The notes under the pieces were generated by a model. It made no database searches, had not been told where the DNA came from, and was given only the letters and a program-made list of their open reading frames with translations. Both the position numbers and the translations under genes were made by a program. From Bacillota bacterium (GTDB lineage Bacteria; Bacillota_A; Clostridia; Peptostreptococcales; Anaerovoracaceae): 8,220 nucleotides of DNA. The number at the start of each line of letters is the position of its first letter. Position 1 is the stretch's first letter. Shown piece by piece: positions 1 through 6,143 of this stretch. The DNA lies in the NCBI GenBank assembly GCA_017438085.1, contig JAFRWH010000272.1, forward strand, positions 1 through 8,220, written 5' to 3'.

Positions 1-919
1 AGTCTTCTCCCGGCTGCAGCGTCCAGCCGAAGCCTTCGGGATTGATGCCTGTCATGAAGCGGGTCTTGCCGAAGGGGCTGACTTCCGCGCTTTCCAGGTG
101 ATTTCCGCTGTAGATCAGATTGAAGCCGTAGACCTCGCCGTGGTCTTCAGTGGTGTCTGAAGGATGAAGCATCACAAAGGGATTGGCCCTGTGCGAGCTG
201 GCGCCGCTGCGGCTTCCGAGAGAATATCTGCCTGCGTTCAGCAAGGTGTCCGTTCTCTGCATCTCCCTGGCCCAGGCGCCGGTAAAGCCGGAAAAAACAT
301 AGCCCGGACGGTCAAGATCCAGCTGAAGGCTCATGAAGCGGCGTATGCTTACAGGCTCATCGCCCAGGTTCACCAGCCTTGCGCTGCGGCTTATGACGTC
401 GCAGTCTTCGAAAACATAGTAGCAGAGCTCCAGCTTCAGCTTGTTTTCCTTGTCAAGCAGGCTGATGCAGAGCTGCTGCGCGTTTCCTTCCTCAAAATAT
501 GAGCCGGGGAGGGTCTTGAAGGGCAGCTTTTCATCTATGATCTCTGCGCTCTCGAATCTGAAGTCCGAGCTCAGGCTGCCGTCGGCGTTGGTCAGCTCCA
601 GGGCGGGGTCCCTAAGGTCGCCCTTGCCCGGCGCGGAGTATTCCAGCCGCATGTCGTCCAGACTGTACTGGGGATGGTCCCGGTCATAGATGACCGAGGT
701 GCCGGGACCAAAGGCATGCTTTTCCCTGAGGGGTTCAAGGGCTGCCAGCAGACGGCTGCCCTCGGCTGAAGCCTCGTCGATGAAGCCCGAAGGCCCTCCC
801 AGCTGCAGCGGAGCGCCGTAGTACAGGTGCTCCAGCTGGCCCGTAGGCAGCAGGGCAAAGGCATACGCAGTCTTAGGTGTGCTCAGTATAAAGGCTATGT
901 TTCCTATGTTTTGAATCAT
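1..919 (-). CDS. GH36 alpha-galactosidase, N-terminal part (cut by window edge)
   Basis: This gene encodes the first 306 residues of a family GH36 alpha-galactosidase, which hydrolyses terminal alpha-galactosyl residues of melibiose, raffinose or similar oligosaccharides. The visible part is the N-terminal beta-supersandwich domain. It carries family signatures: GAWAREM (214-220), SRSGASSHRANPF (236-248), then TTE..GEVYGF and YSGNH (256-274), and a WTLQPGED ending (299-306) at the window edge. The TIM-barrel with the two catalytic aspartates would lie outside the window, so activity cannot be judged. The start ATG (919-917) is preceded by GGAGG at 930-926, six bases away. There is no signal peptide, which suggests a cytoplasmic enzyme acting on imported sugar. 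It lies downstream of a MelB-type symporter in the same direction, but a 333-bp spacer with its own promoter candidate and operator-like repeats suggests separate control. Family assignment is firm; the exact substrate is not. Confidence 0.92.
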   Translation of the reverse strand, partial: MIQNIGNIAFILSTPKTAYAFALLPTGQLEHLYYGAPLQLGGPSGFIDEASAEGSRLLAALEPLREKHAFGPGTSVIYDRDHPQYSLDDMRLEYSAPGKGDLRDPALELTNADGSLSSDFRFESAEIIDEKLPFKTLPGSYFEEGNAQQLCISLLDKENKLKLELCYYVFEDCDVISRSARLVNLGDEPVSIRRFMSLQLDLDRPGYVFSGFTGAWAREMQRTDTLLNAGRYSLGSRSGASSHRANPFVMLHPSDTTEDHGEVYGFNLIYSGNHLESAEVSPFGKTRFMTGINPEGFGWTLQPGED

Positions 920-944
920 TTGAGGCCTCCGTGTCAGTGGGTCT

Positions 945-1235
945 GTACACCACTTCCCTTGTTTTTCAATGAATGGTGATATAGGACCAGGCTTTTAAAA
1001 ACGGTGTTTCTCACCAAATATATTTATCTCTGCTTTTCGGTGATAATTATTCGATCAATCTCATTGATTCGGAACGATTCTAAATACAAAATAGGCTGAT
1101 TTTTGTATTTTGACAACCTAAACTTTAGAAAAAAGTATCACCAATCCGGAAACCCTCGGAAAAATGGTGATACTTATCCTTTTTTCAATCGGCAAAACGT
1201 ATCACCAAGTTATTTGTTTTTTTGATTTGGTGATA
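945..1235. promoter_or_regulatory. Four phased gapped palindromes upstream of the GH36 gene
   Basis: The 333-bp spacer 920-1252 contains no gene but four copies of one unit: an 8-bp arm like TATCACCA, a 20-21-bp gap, then the inverse arm TGGTGATA. The arms are 945-952/974-981 (left arm GTACACCA, weak), 1009-1016/1038-1045 (TCTCACCA and CGGTGATA), 1136-1143/1165-1172 (perfect, extending to 11 bp as AAGTATCACCA and its inverse), and 1200-1207/1228-1235 (perfect, extending to 9 bp, gap 20). Left arms start 64, 127 and 64 bp apart, so the units keep a pitch of about 64 bp with one missing at about 1072. The likeliest reading is a set of operators for a dimeric regulator of the alpha-galactosidase. 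AraC-family proteins such as RhaS/RhaR are known to use widely spaced inverted half-sites, but the regulator is not in the window. Confidence 0.7.
1088..1116 (-). promoter_or_regulatory. Candidate sigma-70 promoter of the GH36 gene
   Basis: Read leftward, TTGTCA (1116-1111, 5/6 to the -35 consensus) is followed after exactly 17 bp by TATTTT (1093-1088, 4/6 to the -10 consensus). Transcription would begin near 1081, leaving a leader of roughly 160 nt before the start codon at 919. The promoter lies in the empty slot of the repeat array, with two gapped palindromes upstream and two in the transcribed leader. This placement supports it, but the -10 match is modest. Confidence 0.5.
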
Positions 1236-1252
1236 ATCCGTGCATCAATCAG

Positions 1253-2656
1253 CTATTTCCTCTCAGCAAGCTGCCTGCTGATATCGTTTACCTTTTCTTC
1301 GGTCAGCAGATACTTCTTTTTGAACCACAGTATGGCTATGAAAAGACCTGCGATGGGGATAAGGGTCATGGTCATGCGGAGACCGACTCTTGAGCTGGCT
1401 GCGACTTCCAGCGAGAAGTCCCTGACCATATCCGCCTCGGACACATCGGTGCCGCTCTGGAGGCTGAATACGGACAGGCAGATGGAAGCCACGAAGGCGG
1501 CCAGACCGCTGGCCAGCTTGACCACGAAGGTCTGCATGGAGAAGATAACGGATTCGTCGCGGCGGCCGTTCTTGAGCTCACCGTACTCGACGGTGTTCGC
1601 CAGGAATACCGTTGTCAGGACCTGCAGCACGCCGTTGGCCGCAAAGATGAAGAAGCCCGGCACGAAGAGGATAAACACGTTGTTCATGTTGGTGAAGGCT
1701 ATCCCCAGCAGCACTGCGTAGCCGATGATGGCGCTGGCAAGGCAGATGTAGAAGATCTTCATGTTGTCAGCGAACTTTCTGAGCAGCGGATAGAAGATCA
1801 TCATGGACAGGATCTGGATGGCGCCGCCGAACATGTTGAACAGCGTGTAGCTGTTGTACCAGCCGGTGCCGCCGAAGTCGTACTTGAAGAAGTAGATGAC
1901 CAGGTTGGAGGTGATGTAGATGGAGCAGTTGATCAGCACGATGGCGATAACGATGGCCATGGCCTGGTCGTTCTGCACCAGAGCCTTGAACATCTGCCCC
2001 ACGGAAGCGGTCTCCATGTCCACGGTGGCCTTTTCCTTGATGAAGATGCAGGTGATGGTGATGAATACGATAAAGAGTATGGCGATTATCAGAGAGAACC
2101 ACTTGAAGCCCACGAGCTCGTTGGCGCCGCCGATAGCGTGAACTGCCATCATCGTGAAGATGGTCACCAGAGCAGAACCCACGCCTGCGCAGGATCTGGC
2201 CAGAGTGGTCAGCCCTTCACGCTCCTTGCCGCCCTGAGTAAATGCGGGGATCATGGACCAGTAGGGGATGTCCATCATGGTGTAGGTGACTCCCCAGAGT
2301 ATGTAGAAAATTGCAGCGTAGGCTACCAGGCCGCCGGCGTCCAGGCTGGGCGGGCAGGCGAACATAAAGTAAAGTATAAATGCGTTGGTGACGGTACCGA
2401 TCATCAGCCAGGGACGGAATTTGCCCCAGCGGGTCTTGGTCTTGGCCACGATGATGCCCATGATGGGATCGTTAAAGGCGTCGAAAATACGCGCCACCAG
2501 CAGTATGGTTCCCATGGCAATGGCGTTGACGCCAAGCAGGTCCTGATAGTAATAGAGGACGTAGCTGGCGGACAGCATGTAGACCATGTCCTTGCCTATG
2601 GCGCCCAGACCATATGCGGCCTTTTCGGCGCCTGTGAGATTTCTTCTTTCGTTCAT
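1253..2656 (-). CDS. MelB-type GPH sugar:cation symporter
   Basis: This gene encodes a 467-aa inner-membrane permease of the glycoside-pentoside-hexuronide (GPH) family in the MFS fold, with about twelve hydrophobic segments. MelB landmarks are in place: GAIGKD near residue 18-23, the cation-site motif ARIFDAFNDP with D59, N62 and D63 (matching Asp55, Asn58, Asp59 of MelB), RWGKFRPW at 76-83, MMDIPYWS at 127-134 with D129 and W133 (matching Asp124 and Trp128), and MQTFVVKLASGLAAF with K380 (matching Lys377). These indicate cation-coupled glycoside uptake. The length is typical for the family. AGGAG lies 8 nt upstream of the ATG. It follows the GT-B-like gene by 67 bp and precedes an alpha-galactosidase, so a melibiose or other alpha-galactoside substrate is a reasonable inference. 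GPH members differ in substrate and sequence alone does not fix it. Confidence 0.93.
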   Translation of the reverse strand: MNERRNLTGAEKAAYGLGAIGKDMVYMLSASYVLYYYQDLLGVNAIAMGTILLVARIFDAFNDPIMGIIVAKTKTRWGKFRPWLMIGTVTNAFILYFMFACPPSLDAGGLVAYAAIFYILWGVTYTMMDIPYWSMIPAFTQGGKEREGLTTLARSCAGVGSALVTIFTMMAVHAIGGANELVGFKWFSLIIAILFIVFITITCIFIKEKATVDMETASVGQMFKALVQNDQAMAIVIAIVLINCSIYITSNLVIYFFKYDFGGTGWYNSYTLFNMFGGAIQILSMMIFYPLLRKFADNMKIFYICLASAIIGYAVLLGIAFTNMNNVFILFVPGFFIFAANGVLQVLTTVFLANTVEYGELKNGRRDESVIFSMQTFVVKLASGLAAFVASICLSVFSLQSGTDVSEADMVRDFSLEVAASSRVGLRMTMTLIPIAGLFIAILWFKKKYLLTEEKVNDISRQLAERK

Positions 2657-2684
2657 AGATTTGACTCCTGTATTTATAATTCCG

Positions 2685-2709
2685 GCCGTCCGTGAAAGCC
2701 CCGGACGGC
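2685..2709 (-). other. Intercistronic stem-loop between the GT-B-like and GPH genes
   Basis: GCCGTCCG (2685-2692) and its perfect inverse CGGACGGC (2702-2709) form an 8-bp GC-rich stem with a 9-nt loop in the 67-bp gap between the two leftward genes. No U-tract follows on either strand, so it is not a canonical intrinsic terminator. It could stabilise or process the operon mRNA, or lower expression of one cistron relative to the other. Confidence 0.55.
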
Positions 2710-2723
2710 AATTGATATCATGA

Positions 2724-4232
2724 TCAGCCCTTAAGCCCCATGGCTATGCGGATAACCTTGTAGGCTCCGTCGTACAGCCCCATGCTCTTGTTCAGCTTTA
2801 TGCATTCACACATCTCCTCCAGAGTTTCGGGGACCTCCATGAACTGGTCCACCATCTGAAGGATGTGGGGGATGTCGCGGCATTCGAGAGTGCCGTCGCC
2901 CATCTCAGCGGAGTGGATGGCGCCCCACATCTCGTGCTTGCCTATGCGCTTGATGAAGAGCTTGGGCACAGGATAGAAGGCCAGCTCGCTGGGCTTTGTG
3001 ACCAGCACGTCGCAGCTGCGCATCAGAAGATTTGTGGCGTAGACCGCTTCGAATATGTTTTCGTGCCAGAAGCCGTGGATGCCTGTGATCTCGGTATCCG
3101 GGTCCAGGGCGGAAGCGGCAAAGCTTTCTGTTTCCTTCCAGTCGCCCATGTGGTCAGTTGCGAGGCCTGCCATCTCGGGTATCTCTGTCTTGAGCTCGTC
3201 CCAGACCTTGCGGTAGTCGCCCACGTTTACGTACAGGGCGGCCTTGCCTGCCTCTATGGAGGGCAGCAGATGCTTTATGATGGCAGCGAAGATCTCCTTC
3301 TGGGCGCCGGCTCCTCCTATGGTCAGCAGGAAGCGTATGGGCTTTCCGGACTGCCTGCGTTCGATGCGGGCGCTGCAGTCGGCTTCGATGTTCGCGGTGA
3401 GCTCGTGGTCGATGTAATGACCGGTGTAGACCAGCGCATCCTGAGGCATGGGTCTGCAGACGGCGTCCTTGTTCATGCCGTTGAGTATGCGGTAGCCCTG
3501 GTAAGCGTTGCGGCACTGTATGGTGTGGACTGCGCCTTCAGCCAGATGCAGAGCCATAGGCCAGTTGTCGGGGATGGCGTTGACCACATACTTCATATCC
3601 GCGTGCAGCGCAGCCTGAGCCGGCCACACATGTGTGCCTACAAGAGGTATGTCCTTGGGCACATTTCTGAACACCGGCGCCATAAGCTCTGCATTCTTCT
3701 GGTCGGAAGAGTTGTAGCTCAGAGCCCTGAAGCCTTCGTAGTTCATGGGTTCCCAGACGGCCTTGTTGAAGGCGGCATTCTTTGAAAGTCTTGAGCCAAG
3801 GGAGTACAGGTCGTTCTGGGCGCCTATCACCTTGGTGCAGGTGGTCTGGTAGTAGGAATTGAGGTCCATCCAGTAGGGCTTGTATCCCATGGCGTTGGCT
3901 GCGGAAGCGATAGCCATGGATATGCGGTAGTGACCGAAGCCCATACGTATATTGCCTACGATCAGCCCCTTTTCGTGGTCCCAGGGGTCCGACAGCGGCT
4001 CGGTCAGGGGAAGGTCTTTCCTGTAATGCGCATTCTGGGAAAGCTCGCCCACCAGCACATTCTCCACGCCGAGGCTCTCTCCGATGTAGGGATTGGCCTG
4101 TATGCTCACAGGATAGTCGGCGCCGGAATCATCGCCGAATTTTCTTATGTATTTTTCTTTGGATCTTACAGCACTGCTGTAAACTTTTTCGGACATCTCA
4201 TTGCCGAAAATGACTTTTGAACGGTCTTTCAT
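2724..4232 (-). CDS. Uncharacterised 502-aa protein with GT-B (MurG-like) glycosyltransferase layout
   Basis: I do not recognise a named family with certainty. The sequence reads like a two-domain GT-B fold. The N-terminal Rossmann half has GLIVGNIRMGFGHYRIS (89-105), comparable with the glycine-rich GxGGH loop of MurG and MGDG synthases. A second Rossmann start is PIRFLLTIGGAGAQKE (298-313). Near the C-terminus, HGFWHEN (386-392) and then VTKPSELAFYPVPKLF (411-426) plus a KRIGKHE motif resemble the donor-binding region of such enzymes. There is no signal peptide or membrane segment, so it is probably cytoplasmic. The start at 4232 has AGGAG 5 nt upstream; an in-frame ATG 45 bases earlier lacks one. 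It is the first gene of a cluster with a GPH symporter and GH36, so it may act on a sugar taken up there. A glycosyltransferase, an epimerase or another GT-B activity are all possible. That the gene is real is firm; its function is open. Confidence 0.82.
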   Translation of the reverse strand: MKDRSKVIFGNEMSEKVYSSAVRSKEKYIRKFGDDSGADYPVSIQANPYIGESLGVENVLVGELSQNAHYRKDLPLTEPLSDPWDHEKGLIVGNIRMGFGHYRISMAIASAANAMGYKPYWMDLNSYYQTTCTKVIGAQNDLYSLGSRLSKNAAFNKAVWEPMNYEGFRALSYNSSDQKNAELMAPVFRNVPKDIPLVGTHVWPAQAALHADMKYVVNAIPDNWPMALHLAEGAVHTIQCRNAYQGYRILNGMNKDAVCRPMPQDALVYTGHYIDHELTANIEADCSARIERRQSGKPIRFLLTIGGAGAQKEIFAAIIKHLLPSIEAGKAALYVNVGDYRKVWDELKTEIPEMAGLATDHMGDWKETESFAASALDPDTEITGIHGFWHENIFEAVYATNLLMRSCDVLVTKPSELAFYPVPKLFIKRIGKHEMWGAIHSAEMGDGTLECRDIPHILQMVDQFMEVPETLEEMCECIKLNKSMGLYDGAYKVIRIAMGLKG

Positions 4233-4237
4233 AGGAT

Positions 4238-4242
4238 CTCCT
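4238..4242 (-). promoter_or_regulatory. Ribosome binding site fixing the start of the GT-B-like gene
   Basis: Read leftward, AAGGAG is followed by ATCCT and then the ATG at 4232. This favours the internal methionine over the upstream in-frame ATG at 4277, whose 15-residue extension contains this site and does not look like conserved protein. Confidence 0.75.
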
Positions 4243-4386
4243 TCTTTACAGCCAAAATCCGGGCTTTGGGCGCACACTTAATCTGCCCAATCGCCTCAGA
4301 GGTATTGAACACATTCATTTTAATTGTTCGGGCAGGCTTTTACAAGACTAAACAGAGGATTCGGGGCGCCCGGGCTTAATCAATTA

Positions 4387-4415
4387 TTTATATTGCAGCC
4401 CTTTTATTCTTAAAA
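4387..4415 (-). promoter_or_regulatory. Weak candidate promoter of the leftward cluster
   Basis: Read leftward, TATAAA (4392-4387) is a good -10 in an AT-rich stretch, but the hexamer 17 bp upstream (TTTTAA, 4415-4410) matches the -35 consensus poorly. It would start transcription near 4380 with a leader of about 150 nt. It may need an activator. Other positions in 4233-4440 cannot be excluded. Confidence 0.3.
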
Positions 4416-4419
4416 ACTG

Positions 4420-4435
4420 AAGACAGCGCAGTCTT
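4420..4435. promoter_or_regulatory. Imperfect 16-bp palindrome in the divergent promoter region
   Basis: AAGACAGCGCAGTCTT reads as a palindrome apart from one mismatched pair (positions 6 and 11). It sits between the leftward and rightward promoter candidates, where a regulator could act on both. A second, weaker palindrome, ATTGCTGCAACAAT (12 of 14 positions symmetric), follows at 4443-4456, just upstream of the rightward -35. Confidence 0.4.
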
Positions 4436-4460
4436 AGGCGGAATTGCTGCAACAATGATA

Positions 4461-4489
4461 TTGACAGGGCTTTTCACCGCCTCTATATT
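4461..4489 (+). promoter_or_regulatory. Strong sigma-70 promoter of the larA-uxaA operon
   Basis: A consensus -35 TTGACA (4461-4466) and a 5/6 -10 TATATT (4484-4489) are separated by exactly 17 bp. Transcription should start near 4496, about 50 nt before the first ATG. The near-consensus quality suggests that control is by repression, which fits the palindromes immediately downstream. Confidence 0.75.
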
Positions 4490-4492
4490 TTA

Positions 4493-4531
4493 ACTGAAGG
4501 CAGTTTTTCACTTCAGTGCGCAGAACTGCGC
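4493..4531. promoter_or_regulatory. Two adjoining inverted repeats over the larA transcription start
   Basis: ACTGAAG (4493-4499) is repeated inverted as CTTCAGT (4511-4517) with an 11-bp gap. It is followed directly by GCGCAG-AA-CTGCGC (4518-4531), a 14-bp sequence with perfect 6-bp arms. Both lie between the predicted start site and the AAGGA ribosome binding site at 4535-4539. They could be operators for a repressor or hairpins in the short leader. They share the ACTGCGC heptamer with the palindrome at 4420-4435. Confidence 0.5.
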
Positions 4532-4546
4532 GAAAAGGATCATGAC

Positions 4547-5824
4547 ATGAAAACTATATCGATTCCTTATTACACATCGGCTCTGGATCTGCATGTTTCG
4601 GAGGAGAATCTGAAGGCAGTGATCACGGCGAAAATGCATCATCTGAAGCCCGAAAAGAGCGAGCCGGAGCTGATCCGGGATGCTTTGGAAAATCCCATAG
4701 GCACTCCCAGGCTCAGAGATCTGGCGACAGGCAAAAAGAAGGTCGTACTGGTGACCAGCGACCACACCAGGGCGGTACCCAGCAGGATAACCCTTCCTCT
4801 GGAGCTGGAGGAGATACGGAAGGGCAGCCCCGATGCGGATATCACCATACTGATAGCCACCGGGCTCCACCGTCCGCCAACAGAGGAGGAGCAGCGCAGG
4901 ATGTTCGGCGACAGCATAGTCGACAATGAAAAGATAGTCGTCAATATGGCGTTTCAGCCGGAGGACTACGTGGATATGGGGACGCTGCCTTCGGGCGCGG
5001 GCTTTTTTGTCCACCACCTGGCGGCGGAATGCGATCTTCTGATAACGGAAGGCTTTATCGAGCCTCACTTTTTCGCGGGCTTCTCGGGCGGCAGGAAGAG
5101 CATATTGCCCGGTATCTGCTCCGCAGAGACAGTCAACGAGAACCACTCCTACAAGGCCATCGCCAGTCCCTACGCCATGACCGGCGTGCTGGAGCGCAAT
5201 CCCATCCACGAGGACATGATATGCGCGGCGAGAAGGGTCAACGTGCAGTTCATCCTGAACGTGGCGCTGAATGCGGAGAAGAAGGTGATCGCAGCCTGGG
5301 CGGGAGATCTTGAAGAGGCTCACGCCGCAGGGGTGTCCTTCATCAGGGAGTGGTCCCAGTGTCCTGGCATCGAAGGCGATATCGTGGTCACCGGAAACGG
5401 CGGCTATCCGCTGGATCAGAACCTGTATCAGAGCCCCAAGGCTGTCGCCACAGCAGAAGCCTGTGCGGGCGACGACGGCGTAATAATAATGTGCTGCAGC
5501 TGCGTGGACGGCATGGGCGGCACCAATTTTGACAGGCTCATACGCATGGGCACCCCCGCAGAGATAGATGCCTATCTTTCGAAGATCCCCCCAAGGGAGT
5601 CCATCTCCGAGCAGTGGTGCGCTCAGATCTATTCAAGGATACTCAGTAAGCACAAAGTCATTCTGGTGAGCACTTATCTGGACCCGGAGACCGTAAGGCA
5701 GTGCAACATGATACCGGCGCTGAGTCCCGATGAAGCGCTGGAAATGGCTTATCAGATAAAGGGAAGAGACGCGTCCGTGGTGGTAATACCCGACGGAGTC
5801 AGCGTTCTGGCGGTAAAGCAGTAA
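4547..5824 (+). CDS. larA: LarA-family nickel-pincer-dependent 2-hydroxyacid racemase/epimerase
   Basis: This 425-aa cytoplasmic enzyme belongs to the lactate racemase (LarA) superfamily, which inverts the C2 centre of 2-hydroxy acids with a nickel-pincer nucleotide cofactor. The functional residues known from Lactobacillus plantarum LarA are present, and as I recall at the same numbers: D72-H73-T74-R75 in SDHTRAVPS, H108 in ATGLHRPP, H174 in PHFFAGFSGG, cofactor-attaching lysine K184 in GGRKSILPG, nickel-ligand region H200 in NENHSY, and Q295 and K298 in NLYQSPK. Catalysis is therefore expected. Lactate is an unlikely substrate because two sugar-acid dehydratase subunits follow at 11-bp spacing. 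Characterised relatives include malate, phenyllactate and 2-hydroxyglutarate racemases and a D-gluconate 2-epimerase. A C2 epimerase of a sugar acid is the best inference. AAGGA lies 7 nt before the ATG. The cofactor genes larB, larC and larE are not in the window. Confidence 0.9.
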   Translation: MKTISIPYYTSALDLHVSEENLKAVITAKMHHLKPEKSEPELIRDALENPIGTPRLRDLATGKKKVVLVTSDHTRAVPSRITLPLELEEIRKGSPDADITILIATGLHRPPTEEEQRRMFGDSIVDNEKIVVNMAFQPEDYVDMGTLPSGAGFFVHHLAAECDLLITEGFIEPHFFAGFSGGRKSILPGICSAETVNENHSYKAIASPYAMTGVLERNPIHEDMICAARRVNVQFILNVALNAEKKVIAAWAGDLEEAHAAGVSFIREWSQCPGIEGDIVVTGNGGYPLDQNLYQSPKAVATAEACAGDDGVIIMCCSCVDGMGGTNFDRLIRMGTPAEIDAYLSKIPPRESISEQWCAQIYSRILSKHKVILVSTYLDPETVRQCNMIPALSPDEALEMAYQIKGRDASVVVIPDGVSVLAVKQ

Positions 5825-5835
5825 CAGGAGGAAGT

Positions 5836-6132
5836 ATGAATATTGCATTAAAGGTCAGCGACCTTGACAATGTGGCTACCATCTTCGCCAACGGCATCAC
5901 GGACGGCACAGAAGTGGAGGTCAGGGACAAGAAGGGCAATGCGGAGATAATAAAGGTCATCGGCGATGTGCCCTTCGGCCACAAGATAGCCCTGAGAGAC
6001 ATCAAAAAGGGCGAAGAGATAAAAAAGTACGGCGAAGAAATCGGAATGGCGTCCTGCGATATCGCAAAGGGTGAGTATGTGCATGTTCACAACCTTGAGA
6101 GCATGAGAGGCCGCGGCGACTGGGAGAAATAG
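5836..6132 (+). CDS. SAF-domain small subunit of a UxaA-type sugar-acid dehydratase
   Basis: This 98-aa protein corresponds to the N-terminal SAF domain of altronate dehydratase (UxaA) as a separate polypeptide. Family signatures are PFGHKIALRDIKKGE (46-60), KYGEEIGMASCDI (64-76) and GEYVHVHN (79-86), whose conserved histidines and polar residues are thought to contribute to substrate or metal binding in the complex. It starts 11 bp after larA with AGGAGG 4 nt before the ATG, and the large subunit follows 11 bp after its stop, so tightly coupled expression and a two-subunit enzyme are expected. The separate small subunit is a known arrangement in many bacteria, whereas other UxaA proteins carry both parts in one chain. 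Confidence 0.9.
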   Translation: MNIALKVSDLDNVATIFANGITDGTEVEVRDKKGNAEIIKVIGDVPFGHKIALRDIKKGEEIKKYGEEIGMASCDIAKGEYVHVHNLESMRGRGDWEK

Positions 6133-6143
6133 GAGGGCATGCT

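Noticed and set aside
995..1009. CcpA cre-like site around AAAACGGTGTTT upstream of the GH36 gene
   Set aside because: Several conserved positions of the cre consensus do not match, and the bases overlap the gapped-palindrome array, which explains them better.
945..1235. CRISPR array or mobile-element repeats
   Set aside because: The repeated unit is two short arms with a non-conserved gap rather than a constant repeat with spacers, and there are no cas or transposase genes nearby.
1164..1721. Rightward open frame antisense to the symporter gene
   Set aside because: It begins within the repeat array and runs through the reverse strand of a clear GPH transporter, so it is a shadow.
2865..3785. 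Long open frame antisense to the GT-B-like gene
   Set aside because: It is a shadow of the real leftward gene in GC-rich DNA; its translation resembles no protein family and it lacks a convincing ribosome binding site.
4233..4277. Upstream ATG extending the GT-B-like protein by 15 residues
   Set aside because: No ribosome binding site precedes it, while the internal ATG at 4232 has a well-placed AGGAG.
4508..5323. Long open frame antisense to larA
   Set aside because: It overlaps a gene with intact LarA motifs on the other strand and would run across its promoter; its product shows no recognisable motifs.
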